Source: Vibrio aphrogenes
GTDB taxonomy: Bacteria > Pseudomonadota > Gammaproteobacteria > Enterobacterales > Vibrionaceae
NCBI RefSeq assembly: GCF_002157735.2
Contig: NZ_AP018689.1
Span: 124,001 to 188,000, forward strand
DNA: 64,000 nucleotides
Direction of reading: 5' to 3'
Shown here: in pieces, positions 48,780 through 57,323 of the stretch
Position numbering within the stretch: the first letter of the stretch is position 1
How the letters are laid out: every line of letters starts with the position of its first letter
Translations under genes and position numbers: made by a program
Notes under the pieces: model-generated
Told to the model about the DNA's origin: nothing
Databases searched by the model: none
Seen by the model: only the letters and a program-made list of their open reading frames with translations

Positions 48780-49982
48780 ATGAGTGAAGTAATTATGAAT
48801 GGTCATTATGAAGTTGTGATTATTGGAGCGGGCGCGGCCGGGTTAATGTGTGCGGCAGAAGCTGGCAAACGAGGTCGCAGCGTACTTATTGTTGACCATG
48901 CGAAAAAGCCGGGCCGTAAGATCCTGATCTCAGGAGGCGGTCGTTGTAATTTCACGAATTATGATGTCAGCGCCAATAATTACCTGTGTCAAAACCCTCA
49001 CTTTGTGAAATCGGCGCTATCTCAATACACCAACTGGGATTTCATTAGCTTAGTGTCTAAATATGGCATTGAGTACGAAGAGCGTGAACATGGGCAACTG
49101 TTCTGTGTAGACTCTGCCAAGCATATTGTCGATATGTTACTGCAAGAATGCGATTTACCGAATGTTTCTCAAAGATATCGTTGTGATGTACAGGATATCG
49201 AAAAAACTGAGACAGGTTTTCGTTTCAAAGCTGATACCGACACCATTACTTGTGATTCCTTAGTCGTGGCAACCGGTGGGCTTTCTATGCCTAAATTAGG
49301 TGCAACGCCTTTTGGATATAAAATCGCGGAGCAATTTGGTTTATCTGTGGTGTCGACCAGTGCAGGTCTGGTGCCGTTTACTTTGCATAAAGAAGATAAA
49401 GAAGATTTTGCCGAATTATCCGGGATTGCTATTCCTGCCGAAATTACCGCTCAAGATGGCACCCTGTTTAAAGAAGCCTTATTGTTTACCCACCGTGGCT
49501 TATCTGGCCCTTCAGTATTGCAGATTTCTTCTTATTGGAAAGCTGGCCAAACCGTTACTATTAATTTGATCCCTGAAGCGGATGTTTTGGATTTATTCAT
49601 ACAATCTCGTGAAAAGCATCCGAATCAAAGTTTAAAAAATACTTTAGCTAAAGTGTTGCCGAAGCGCCTCGTGGAAGTGCTGATTGAACGAAAAGTCTTG
49701 GAAGATAAGCCGCTGAAACAATTCAACGAAAAGCAGTTGCATGAGATAGATCAGCAATTACAACATTGGCAAGTACTGCCCAATGGGACGGAAGGTTATC
49801 GGACGGCAGAAGTGACGTTAGGCGGCGTGGATACTCAGCACCTGTCTTCAAAAACCATGGAGTGTAAACAGGTTCCAGGGTTGTATTTTGTTGGTGAAGT
49901 GATGGACGTCAGCGGTTGGCTTGGCGGGTATAATTTCCAATGGGCATGGTCGTCTGGATTTGTGGCGGGTCAATGGGTGTGA
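48780..49982 (+). CDS. yhiN: HI0933-family flavoprotein YhiN
   Basis: A 400-aa predicted NAD(P)/FAD-dependent oxidoreductase. The FAD-binding GAGAAGLMCAAEAGKRG lies near the N-terminus, GGGRCNFTN follows, and the C-terminal FAD segment is VGEVMDVSGWLGGYNFQWAW. The reaction is not established for the family. It neighbours uspB as in E. coli. The start could be either of two Met codons (48780 or 48795). Confidence 0.9.
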   Translation: MSEVIMNGHYEVVIIGAGAAGLMCAAEAGKRGRSVLIVDHAKKPGRKILISGGGRCNFTNYDVSANNYLCQNPHFVKSALSQYTNWDFISLVSKYGIEYEEREHGQLFCVDSAKHIVDMLLQECDLPNVSQRYRCDVQDIEKTETGFRFKADTDTITCDSLVVATGGLSMPKLGATPFGYKIAEQFGLSVVSTSAGLVPFTLHKEDKEDFAELSGIAIPAEITAQDGTLFKEALLFTHRGLSGPSVLQISSYWKAGQTVTINLIPEADVLDLFIQSREKHPNQSLKNTLAKVLPKRLVEVLIERKVLEDKPLKQFNEKQLHEIDQQLQHWQVLPNGTEGYRTAEVTLGGVDTQHLSSKTMECKQVPGLYFVGEVMDVSGWLGGYNFQWAWSSGFVAGQWV

Positions 49983-50117
49983 TAATTTTCGCAATTTGAT
50001 AGCTATTACCTATTGATAGAATAACCGTAATCCCTTTTACCTTATTCTCTAAAGAGGCTATTCTATTTCCATAGAAAAAATAATGTTAATCACTCACTAG
50101 CTTAGAGAGGCGATGTA

Positions 50118-50588
50118 ATGGAAAAGAATATGATTGGTTTAGATAAAAAACAAACAGTAGTTTTGGCTGATGAACTTAATCAATTATTGGCAGACTATCA
50201 AATTTTATATATGAATGTTCGTGGTTATCACTGGAACATTAAAGGGCGTGATTTTTTTGAATTGCACGTCAAATTTGAAGAGATCTATAACGATTTAGTC
50301 GTGAAAGTTGATGAAATTGCCGAGCGTATTTTGACTCTAGGCTCGACACCTGTTCATGGCTTTTCACGTTACTTGGCGATGTCAGAGTTAGATGAAACGT
50401 TAAATGTTTCTAATGGCGCGGATGCGGTAGGGCATATCTTATCGGCTTATCGTATGCTTTTAGCTAAGCAGCGTCATATTGTGAAATCTGCGGCTGAAGT
50501 CGATGACGAAGGTACAGTTTCATTGATGAGTGACTATATCAGCCAACAAGAAAAAGAAGTGTGGATGCTTAACGCTTACCTTCAATAA
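50118..50588 (+). CDS. dps: Dps-family ferritin-like protein
   Basis: A 156-aa miniferritin that forms dodecamers, oxidises iron with peroxide and protects DNA. The intersubunit ferroxidase residues H38, H50, D65 and E69 have the same spacing as E. coli H51, H63, D78 and E82. The N-terminus is short, lacking a long lysine-rich tail, so direct DNA binding may be weak. GAGAGG precedes the ATG. It lies 135 bp after yhiN and 2.4 kb from ftnA. Confidence 0.93.
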   Translation: MEKNMIGLDKKQTVVLADELNQLLADYQILYMNVRGYHWNIKGRDFFELHVKFEEIYNDLVVKVDEIAERILTLGSTPVHGFSRYLAMSELDETLNVSNGADAVGHILSAYRMLLAKQRHIVKSAAEVDDEGTVSLMSDYISQQEKEVWMLNAYLQ

Positions 50589-50621
50589 TCGCTCACTGCT
50601 CTGAGCCATTAACCTTTCACT

Positions 50622-50653
50622 ATGCCCATTATCGTAACAACGGTAATGGGCAT
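50622..50653. terminator. Bidirectional terminator between dps and argR
   Basis: ATGCCCATTA and TAATGGGCAT form a perfect 10-bp stem, with CGT/ACG pairing inside the loop. It lies between the convergent dps and argR genes; T-rich DNA follows on the + side. Confidence 0.75.
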
Positions 50654-50662
50654 TATTGTTGG

Positions 50663-51148
50663 TTATGACATACCAAGACTTTCTTTAATTAAACGCTCAC
50701 ACCGTTCCACTTTGTTGATGTCTGCAGGAATAATTAAAATCGTATCATTGCCGGCAATGGTCCCTAGGATATCAAGGTGCGGGTTGTTATCGAGCAAACG
50801 GGCGATCAATTGGGCGCTGCCTGGGTAGGTTTTAATGATGACATTGTGTTGGTTATGATTGATAAATTCTATTTGAGACAAAATAGAAGATTGCACTCTA
50901 ACCGGAGAGCTTTCCAAGGTAATGCAGTACACCTTTTCGCCTTTTGCGTTGCGAACCTTAATTACCCCGAGTTGCGTTAATAACCGGGAAATGGTGGACT
51001 GACTGATCCCGTTGTAACCCATATCGATTAATTTTTTTCGAATGTCGTTTTGATTGGCAAAACTTTGTTGTTTTAATAATTTTTTACAAGCTTCGATTAA
51101 CGATGGGTTAGTTTCATTGAAGTGTTGTTGAGGCATATTTTTATTCAT
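50663..51148 (-). CDS. argR: ArgR-family arginine regulator of the deiminase locus
   Basis: A 161-aa ArgR-type protein. The N-terminal winged helix (about 14-80, with GISQSTISRLLTQLGVIKVR) precedes the hexamerising arginine-binding domain (about 90-158, with GTIAGNDTILII). Vibrios usually carry a main argR elsewhere, and this copy beside arcA-arcC-argF is probably a paralogue specific to arginine catabolism, as in other deiminase loci. AAGGA precedes the first ATG. Confidence 0.88.
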   Translation of the reverse strand: MNKNMPQQHFNETNPSLIEACKKLLKQQSFANQNDIRKKLIDMGYNGISQSTISRLLTQLGVIKVRNAKGEKVYCITLESSPVRVQSSILSQIEFINHNQHNVIIKTYPGSAQLIARLLDNNPHLDILGTIAGNDTILIIPADINKVERCERLIKESLGMS

Positions 51149-51440
51149 TTTCGATCCTTATCCGAATCTTTCAGCAAGAATAAATAGATAGAAATGTTTC
51201 CATACCTTTAACATCTGTCCATTGTGTGGTTTCTATTATGCTTTTTTTTGTCAGCTTTTTATGATTATTTCATCGTTAAACTCTTGATTGATTAGCTTTT
51301 TGTGACTGGGGTCAAACCGAAGTGTGTTGAGGCATTTAGCAAACGTTTGTCATGTTGTTGAAGTGTTTTTGGTTTGGATGGGGAGTGTAATGAGATGAAA
51401 AAATTCTGTGCGGAAAGTGTTGGAAATAATGAACTTGAGC
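51149..51440 (-). promoter_or_regulatory. Upstream region of argR
   Basis: About 290 bp between the argF terminator and the argR start. It should hold the argR promoter. I find no certain ARG box or -35/-10 pair, and no gene. Confidence 0.35.
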
Positions 51441-51445
51441 AAAAA

Positions 51446-51478
51446 AATTACTCTGGCCAAGTGGCAGCCAGAGTAATT
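51446..51478 (-). terminator. Terminator of the arcA-arcC-argF operon
   Basis: AATTACTCTGGC and GCCAGAGTAATT form a perfect 12-bp stem with a 9-base loop. On the minus strand it is followed by seven T. It lies 27 bp after the argF stop. Confidence 0.9.
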
Positions 51479-51504
51479 GGAGTGATTAATAGGCTAAATG
51501 AAGA

Positions 51505-52509
51505 TTAGTCACCTAAGGTTGCTACCATCACGGCTTTGATGGTGTGCATGCGGTTTTCTGCTTCGTCGAAGACAATTGAGTAATCAGACTCAAAAACATC
51601 TTCAGTAACTTCTAAACCAGACATACCATATTTTTCTGCGACATCTTTACCGACAGTAGTTTCTTCATTATGGAATGCTGGTAAGCAGTGCATGAATTTC
51701 ACGTGTGGGTTGTTAGTCGCTTTGATGACATCCATGTTCACTTGGTAAGGTGTCATGAGTTTCACACGCTCATCCCAAGCTTCTTTTGCTTCACCCATAG
51801 ATACCCATACGTCAGTGTATAAGAAGTCGCAATCTTTTACGCCAGCTTCAACATGTTCAGTTAGGTTGATTTTCGCGCCAGTTTGTTCAGCGATCTCTAA
51901 ACATTGTTTGTAAAGCTCTTCTTCAGGCCAGAATTGACGAGGAGCGATAAGGCTAATTTCCATACCCATTTTTGCCGCGCCGACCATTAAAGAGTTACCC
52001 ATGTTGTTGCGAGCATCGCCTAAGTAAGCGAACTTGATTTCGTGCAGTTTTTTACCGCGACCGTGTTCTAGCATCGTTAAGAAATCAGCAAGAATTTGTG
52101 TTGGGTGGAATTCGTTAGTGAGACCATTCCAAACGGGTACGCCTGCATGCGCGCCAAGTTCTTCTACGATGTCTTGGCCGAAACCACGATATTCGATACC
52201 GTCATACATACGACCCAATACACGAGCCGTGTCTTTCATTGATTCTTTATGGCCAATTTGAGAGCCTGATGGGCCTAAGTAAGAAACTTGAGCGCCTTGG
52301 TCAAAAGCCGCTACTTCAAAAGCACAACGAGTACGAGTCGAGGTTTTTTCAAAAATTAAAGCAATATTCTTGCCTTTAAGGCGTGGTTGCTCATAGCCTG
52401 CGTATTTAGCTTTTTTTAATTCTAAAGATAAGTCTAAGAAGTGTTGGATTTCACGTGGAGTGAAGTCGAGTAATTTTAAAAAGTTACGATTACGTAAGTT
52501 AAAAGCCAT
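51505..52509 (-). CDS. argF: Ornithine carbamoyltransferase
   Basis: A 334-aa OTCase, full length. Carbamoyl-phosphate motif STRTR is at 57-61. [12 protein letters not shown] and the ornithine-loop [10 protein letters not shown] are present. Following arcA and arcC, it probably acts in the catabolic direction (citrulline to ornithine plus carbamoyl phosphate; the arcB role), though sequence alone does not exclude a biosynthetic role. AGGAG precedes the ATG. Confidence 0.94.
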   Translation of the reverse strand: MAFNLRNRNFLKLLDFTPREIQHFLDLSLELKKAKYAGYEQPRLKGKNIALIFEKTSTRTRCAFEVAAFDQGAQVSYLGPSGSQIGHKESMKDTARVLGRMYDGIEYRGFGQDIVEELGAHAGVPVWNGLTNEFHPTQILADFLTMLEHGRGKKLHEIKFAYLGDARNNMGNSLMVGAAKMGMEISLIAPRQFWPEEELYKQCLEIAEQTGAKINLTEHVEAGVKDCDFLYTDVWVSMGEAKEAWDERVKLMTPYQVNMDVIKATNNPHVKFMHCLPAFHNEETTVGKDVAEKYGMSGLEVTEDVFESDYSIVFDEAENRMHTIKAVMVATLGD

Positions 52510-52528
52510 GATGTTGCTCCTATTTGAT

Positions 52529-52557
52529 AGTGTTCTGCGTAATGACGGCAGGACACT
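52529..52557 (-). other. Intercistronic hairpin between arcC and argF
   Basis: AGTGTTCTGC and GCAGGACACT pair over 10 bp with one mismatch around a 9-base loop. There is no adjacent T-tract on the minus strand, so it is more likely an mRNA processing or stability element than a terminator. Confidence 0.5.
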
Positions 52558-52578
52558 TTTTATTCGGTCATAGTAAAA

Positions 52579-53490
52579 TTAATCTTTAGTGATACAAGTG
52601 CCTGCTTTACCTTCGAGGATGCGTAATCCATCTTGTAAAGCACCAATACCAACCAGTTGTCCGCCTTGTTTAACAAATTCACATGAGGCAGCAATTTTCG
52701 GGCCCATTGAGCCTTCATCAAATTGATACTGTGAGAGTTGTTGCGGAGTTGTCGCTCGGATGGCCTGTTGCTGAGGTGTACCCCAGTGGGTATAAACCGC
52801 ATCTGCATCCGTTAAGATGAGTAAAGCATCCGCATTCAGTTGACGCGCTAGGTAAGCGGCAGACATGTCTTTATCGATGACCGCTTCAATACCGGTTAGC
52901 TTGCCATTTTGTTTGATGACAGGAATACCGCCACCACCCGTACAAATAACCAGGTTACCTGATTCAATCAGCTTGGTAATCGCTGCGCTTTCTACAATCC
53001 CTGTTGGTTGTGGGCTAGGAACCACACGACGGAAATACTGACCATCAGGTTTAATAATCCAATTGTATTTTTCAGCAAGTTGACGAGCTTCAGCTTCTTC
53101 ATAAACAGGACCAATTGGCTTAGTTGGATCGGAAAAAGCAGGGTCGTTTGGATCAACCGTCATTTGAGTTAATAAGCAAGAGACGTCAAGTTCCGGTAAG
53201 CGGTTTTTAAATTCTTGCATTAACATGTAACCGATCATGCCCTGTGTTTCACTGCCTAACACATCTAATGGGTATGGGTTAACTTTGGTATATTCTAAGC
53301 CTTGTAGCGCCAATAGACCGACTTGTGGGCCGTTACCGTGGACTAAAACGACATTATAATGTTGAGCAATCTCAGCAATAGATTCGACCGCTATTTTAAT
53401 ATTTTCGCGCTGAATATCAGCTTCTAAAGGTTCACCTCGGCGTAGTAACGCATTACCACCCAAAGCTACCACAACGGTTTTTTTCATCAT
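52579..53490 (-). CDS. arcC: Carbamate kinase
   Basis: A 303-aa carbamate kinase that makes ATP from carbamoyl phosphate and ADP, the energy-yielding step of the deiminase pathway. The amino-acid-kinase fold shows VVALGGNALL at the N-terminus, VHGNGPQVG (about 50) and CTGGGGIPV in the middle. It is the second gene of the arcA-arcC-argF operon, 51 bp after arcA. Confidence 0.95.
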   Translation of the reverse strand: MMKKTVVVALGGNALLRRGEPLEADIQRENIKIAVESIAEIAQHYNVVLVHGNGPQVGLLALQGLEYTKVNPYPLDVLGSETQGMIGYMLMQEFKNRLPELDVSCLLTQMTVDPNDPAFSDPTKPIGPVYEEAEARQLAEKYNWIIKPDGQYFRRVVPSPQPTGIVESAAITKLIESGNLVICTGGGGIPVIKQNGKLTGIEAVIDKDMSAAYLARQLNADALLILTDADAVYTHWGTPQQQAIRATTPQQLSQYQFDEGSMGPKIAASCEFVKQGGQLVGIGALQDGLRILEGKAGTCITKD

Positions 53491-53541
53491 TATTTACACT
53501 CTTTAATGTGGCTGCAATACGAGATTGCAGCCATGATTCGT

Positions 53542-54762
53542 TTAGATTCCATCACGTTCGATTGGGCAGCTCATGCAACGTGCACCACCGCGACCACGAC
53601 CTAATTCATCACTTGGAATTGGTAGTACGGTAATACCGGCTTTATCGTATTTTTCGTTGGTGTAAGTGTTACGTTCATAACCAACCACAACACCTGGGCT
53701 AACAGTTAATACGTTGTTCGCATCGTTCCATTGCTCACGTTCTGCTTCAAAACTATCACCACCCGTTGTGATCATGTTTAGCTTGTCGACGTGTAGTGCT
53801 TTTTCTATGGTGTGGATGTAGCTGTCTTGCTGTTTGGTTACCACTTTGCCTGACTCATCGCCAGTTAAGCTCCAGCAGTTAGCATCGTTAGGAATAACGT
53901 TAGGATAAACAGAGAAAGTATCTTCACGCATGTGAGTCATCACGGTATCTAAGTGCATGCATGAACGATCTTTTGGTAGTTCAATCGCAATGACTTGTTT
54001 CGCTTGGTTGTGTTTGAACAAGCTAGAAGCTAATTGTTCAACACCTTGTGCTGTTGTACGTTCGGATAGACCAATTAATACAGCGCCACGTCCGATAACT
54101 AATACATCACCACCTTCAATTGTTGAGCGGTCGTAATTTTTCTCTTCGTCGCCGTAGTATTTAATGAAATCTTGGCCAGCAAAGGTTGGGTGCCAGCGGT
54201 AAATCGCACGTAGATGGTTGGTTTCACGTTGACGTGCAGTTTTCGCCATTGGGTTAATAGAAACACCGCCATATACCCAGCATGATGTATCACGTGTGAA
54301 TAAATGGTTTGGTAATGGTTCAATAATGAAATCATTTGGGCCGTACATGCTTTGTAGCATAGAAGAAGATTTCATTGGCATTTCACCAAAGGTTAAGCCG
54401 CCAGTAAGAATTTTCGCTAGTTCTAGATTAGGAAGATCAGATAAGAAGCAGCGTACGTCATTAGCAAAAGTTTCACCGAAGCGGTATTTAGAAATTTGAG
54501 TCGACAGTAACCATTCTTTTGCTTCTGCAACGCCTAAAGTATCAGCCAATAGATCTGTTAATAATAAAACTTCTACGCCTTGAGATTTCAATGTGTTAAC
54601 GAAGATATCGTGCTCTTTACCAGCATCTTCGACAGCAAGCACATCATCGAATAATAAGTCATGGCAATTAGAAGGGGTAAGATGAGTTAACGCTCGACGT
54701 GGACGATGGACCAGTACTCTACGCAGTTGTCCAATTTCAGAACCTACATATAAATTACTCAT
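53542..54762 (-). CDS. arcA: Arginine deiminase
   Basis: A 406-aa arginine deiminase that hydrolyses arginine to citrulline and ammonia. The catalytic Cys is C396 in GGARCMSCP near the C-terminus, and the active-site His lies in [20 protein letters not shown] is another family block. It is first in the operon with a good ribosome site (GAGGA), and has about 440 bp of AT-rich upstream DNA that should contain its promoter. Confidence 0.96.
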   Translation of the reverse strand: MSNLYVGSEIGQLRRVLVHRPRRALTHLTPSNCHDLLFDDVLAVEDAGKEHDIFVNTLKSQGVEVLLLTDLLADTLGVAEAKEWLLSTQISKYRFGETFANDVRCFLSDLPNLELAKILTGGLTFGEMPMKSSSMLQSMYGPNDFIIEPLPNHLFTRDTSCWVYGGVSINPMAKTARQRETNHLRAIYRWHPTFAGQDFIKYYGDEEKNYDRSTIEGGDVLVIGRGAVLIGLSERTTAQGVEQLASSLFKHNQAKQVIAIELPKDRSCMHLDTVMTHMREDTFSVYPNVIPNDANCWSLTGDESGKVVTKQQDSYIHTIEKALHVDKLNMITTGGDSFEAEREQWNDANNVLTVSPGVVVGYERNTYTNEKYDKAGITVLPIPSDELGRGRGGARCMSCPIERDGI

Positions 54763-55203
54763 TTTTATTTTCCTCTTTTTATTATTACAGCAAGGGTAAT
54801 TAATTGGATTTAATTAATTTATGAATCTCTTATTTATTTTCTTATTTAATTTCTATGTGGTTAATATTAATCTTCCACCCTCTTAAATCTTAGATCTGTG
54901 TCACACTTTTTTGTGTAAATTCACTTAACTATTTGTTTTCAAATGATTTTATGCTAGGTGTTGATTTTATATTTAAGGATGATTTCTGGATGTTTATGCG
55001 CATTATTTTATGATTTAAAGGGATTTTATAGTGATTCGTGAAAGTTTATTCTTTTTGATGATTTTGCGTTTTTCTATAAATATTCATTCATATTGAGTTT
55101 GTATCGTTATTTTGCTTTTTATTATGTTTTAAATTTTTATTTATTGGTCTTTTATCACATTTGAATTATTTATTATGTTAATGATTTGTTTTTTATAAAA
55201 TGA
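54763..55203 (-). promoter_or_regulatory. Upstream region of arcA
   Basis: This 440-bp stretch is very AT-rich and non-coding. On the minus strand, TATGAATGAATATTTATA near 55077-55094 resembles a degenerate ARG box, which fits ArgR control, but the match is partial. No clear FNR or CRP site was found. Confidence 0.4.
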
Positions 55204-55232
55204 AAAAAAGCCAGGAATTATCCTGGCTTTTA
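55204..55232 (-). terminator. Terminator between the YfcC-type carrier gene and arcA
   Basis: AAAAGCCAGGA and TCCTGGCTTTT form an 11-bp stem around ATTA, with a T-run on the minus strand. It separates the carrier transcript from the arcA operon, so arcA has its own promoter. Confidence 0.85.
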
Positions 55233-55257
55233 AATATTATTGAAAAGTGATTTGCTA

Positions 55258-56703
55258 TTACAGCATAGAGCTAATACTTAAAGTGATCATGATCATTAAA
55301 CATAACCAGAATAAAAGTGGCATAACCCATTTGACCCAGCGTAAGTAAGGCACTCTTGAAATAGCCAGACCTCCCATCACGACAGCAGAAGTCGGGGTTA
55401 CGAGGTTTACTAGGCCGGAAGCAGATTGATAAGCGGTCACCACCAGATCTCGTCCTACGCCAGCAAAGTCAGCCAAAGGAGCCATAATCGGCATTGTTAA
55501 CACCGCTAAACCAGAAGAAGACGGAACAAGGAAAGACAGTAAAATCTCTAAGAGGTACACAACATTAATGAAAATAATAGAAGATAAGCCAGAGACTGCT
55601 TCTTCTGCTAGATGCAAAATAGTATCTGTGACCCCACCCGCGTCCATTACGACAACGATACCGCGTGCAATCCCGATAATCAGAGCAACCCCAAGTAGAT
55701 CTCGAGCCCCATCGATAAAGTTGCTGGTCAGTTCTTCTTCGCTTAATCGGCCGACTAAACCTATGATGATAGACGCACCTAAGAACAAGGCTGATAGCTC
55801 AGCCATCCACCATCCTGACACCGATACACCGTAAATCATGATGCCAAAGGCTAAGGTGAAGATGGCTAAAATGATTTTTCGTTTTGGAGTGAACTCTAGG
55901 TCTTCTTCGCCTTTATTGCCTAAGAAAAAGCGTTTATTTTCTTCCGCTTTATCGTAAACCAATGATTTTGTTGGGTCGTTTCTGACGGCACGAGCATAAC
56001 GCATGACATAAAAGACACACAGCGCCCAACCGAGAACTAAGATAATTGCGCGCACCACAATACCATCAGTAAAGGCAATGCCAGCTGCGTCTGCTGCGAT
56101 AACCGTCGCAAAAGGGTTCATTAATGAGCCTAGCGTACCGATACCCGCACCGAGTAACACAGTCGCAGCCGAAACAACGGAGTCAAAGCGAGCTCCCATC
56201 ATGACTGGAACCAATAATGTGTAGAAAGGGAGTGATTCTTCAGCCATACCATAAACCGTACCACCTAATGCAAATAAGAACATTAGGATAGGGATCATCA
56301 TTTCTTCTTTCCCTTTGAGGCGGCTGGTGACTTTTTGAATCCCCGCATCAATCGCTCCGGTGGAATTGACTAGGCCTAAAAAGCCACCAATCACCAAAAT
56401 GAAGAGTGAGACATCAATGGCATTGGCTTCATAGGTGCTGCTGTTATAAAAGCCGTTAATTGGAGCCATTAACACATCTACGATACCTTGAGGGGTACTT
56501 TCCGTTGGATGGTAAGTACCGGCAATAGGCACCTCTTTCCCTAAATCTTCATTAATGACGCGATCATATTGGCCTGATGGAACAACCCAAGTTAATCCCG
56601 CAACTAAAGCAATGAGAATAAATAAAATTGTGTAGGCTGAGGGGAATTTAAATCCACCTTTCTTTTCTTCTATATTATCCGGATGGGCAGTTTGTGATGA
56701 CAT
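55258..56703 (-). CDS. YfcC-family (DcuC-like) membrane carrier, putative arginine/ornithine exchanger
   Basis: A 481-aa protein with about twelve transmembrane helices of the YfcC/DcuC superfamily. Conserved blocks include GGTVYGMAEESLPFY and FLVPSSSGLAVLTMPIMAPL. Proteins of this type next to arginine deiminase genes serve as ArcD-like arginine:ornithine exchangers in some bacteria. Its position upstream of arcA on the same strand supports that. The substrate is inferred from context only. AAGGAG precedes the ATG. Confidence 0.85.
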   Translation of the reverse strand: MSSQTAHPDNIEEKKGGFKFPSAYTILFILIALVAGLTWVVPSGQYDRVINEDLGKEVPIAGTYHPTESTPQGIVDVLMAPINGFYNSSTYEANAIDVSLFILVIGGFLGLVNSTGAIDAGIQKVTSRLKGKEEMMIPILMFLFALGGTVYGMAEESLPFYTLLVPVMMGARFDSVVSAATVLLGAGIGTLGSLMNPFATVIAADAAGIAFTDGIVVRAIILVLGWALCVFYVMRYARAVRNDPTKSLVYDKAEENKRFFLGNKGEEDLEFTPKRKIILAIFTLAFGIMIYGVSVSGWWMAELSALFLGASIIIGLVGRLSEEELTSNFIDGARDLLGVALIIGIARGIVVVMDAGGVTDTILHLAEEAVSGLSSIIFINVVYLLEILLSFLVPSSSGLAVLTMPIMAPLADFAGVGRDLVVTAYQSASGLVNLVTPTSAVVMGGLAISRVPYLRWVKWVMPLLFWLCLMIMITLSISSML

Positions 56704-56846
56704 AATATCTCCTTACACAATACGAATTAAATTAATATATATGTAATTTTATGAATATAAATTAAGGTTGTTTTTAATTATTAGAATTATAGGTGTTGAA
56801 TTTTTTAATCTTTTTTATGTTATTTTTCTATGAAGAGTTGTGCTTT

Positions 56847-56860
56847 GTGCTAGATCACAA
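56847..56860. promoter_or_regulatory. Candidate CRP site upstream of the YfcC-type gene
   Basis: TTTGTGCTAGATCACAAA around 56845-56862 fits the CRP pattern TGTGA-N6-TCACA, with one mismatch in a near-perfect dyad. It lies about 145 bp before the carrier start. Confidence 0.65.
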
Positions 56861-57051
56861 AAAAAATCAAGGTTAAATGGTTGTTTAAATAGTTACCGTG
56901 GTGTAATTGATATTATCTCGTTTTTATTGAAATAAAATTCTTCGAAAATGAATTATTCTTAAATTTAAGCCATTATTTATTTGATATAAATATTAATAAG
57001 AAATTTTATGCAAAGTGAAGAAAATAACATCAATTAATTTTCCCGCTAGAT

Positions 57052-57067
57052 TGTGATCTGTATCACT
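57052..57067. promoter_or_regulatory. Candidate CRP site in the YfcC/DASS divergent region
   Basis: TGTGATCTGTATCACT matches the CRP consensus TGTGA-N6-TCACA at nine of ten positions, with the favoured inner T and A. It lies about 257 bp upstream of the DASS transporter start and may serve either divergent gene. Confidence 0.7.
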
Positions 57068-57200
57068 CTAGTGAGTTGCGAAATAAAACAGGGACTGAAG
57101 GTGCGATAGATGGCTAAATGGAATCTTCACGGCAGGTAAATGTTCATTAAATAATAAAAAAGTAATCGGAATGTAATTAAACTCAGAGGAATAAGGTAGA

Positions 57201-57248
57201 TTTGATCACGAATTGAGATCAACAAGTTACGCTTTGATCACGAACTGA
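57201..57248. promoter_or_regulatory. Direct operator-like repeats upstream of the DASS transporter
   Basis: TTTGATCACGAATTGA (57201-57216) and TTTGATCACGAACTGA (57233-57248) differ at one base and start 32 bp apart, about three helical turns. The first is also part of a dyad, TTGATC-N9-GATCAA. They lie 76-123 bp before the ATG. The regulator is unknown. Confidence 0.6.
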
Positions 57249-57323
57249 CAACTTATCGATTCATTTTTAATGATAAGCGTCATTAAAATAGCAACATAAT
57301 TTGTAGTATAGGTAGGTTGTGCT

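Noticed and set aside
51340..51349. PurR-like palindrome CAAACGTTTG
   Set aside because: It is an isolated 10-bp core about 190 bp from argR with poor outer bases. There is no purine gene nearby, and chance is likely.
54895..54930. CRP- or FNR-like site upstream of arcA (TGTGTCACAC and TTGTGTAAATTCAC)
   Set aside because: The half-site spacing is wrong for CRP (TGTGA-N6-TCACA), and neither matches FNR.
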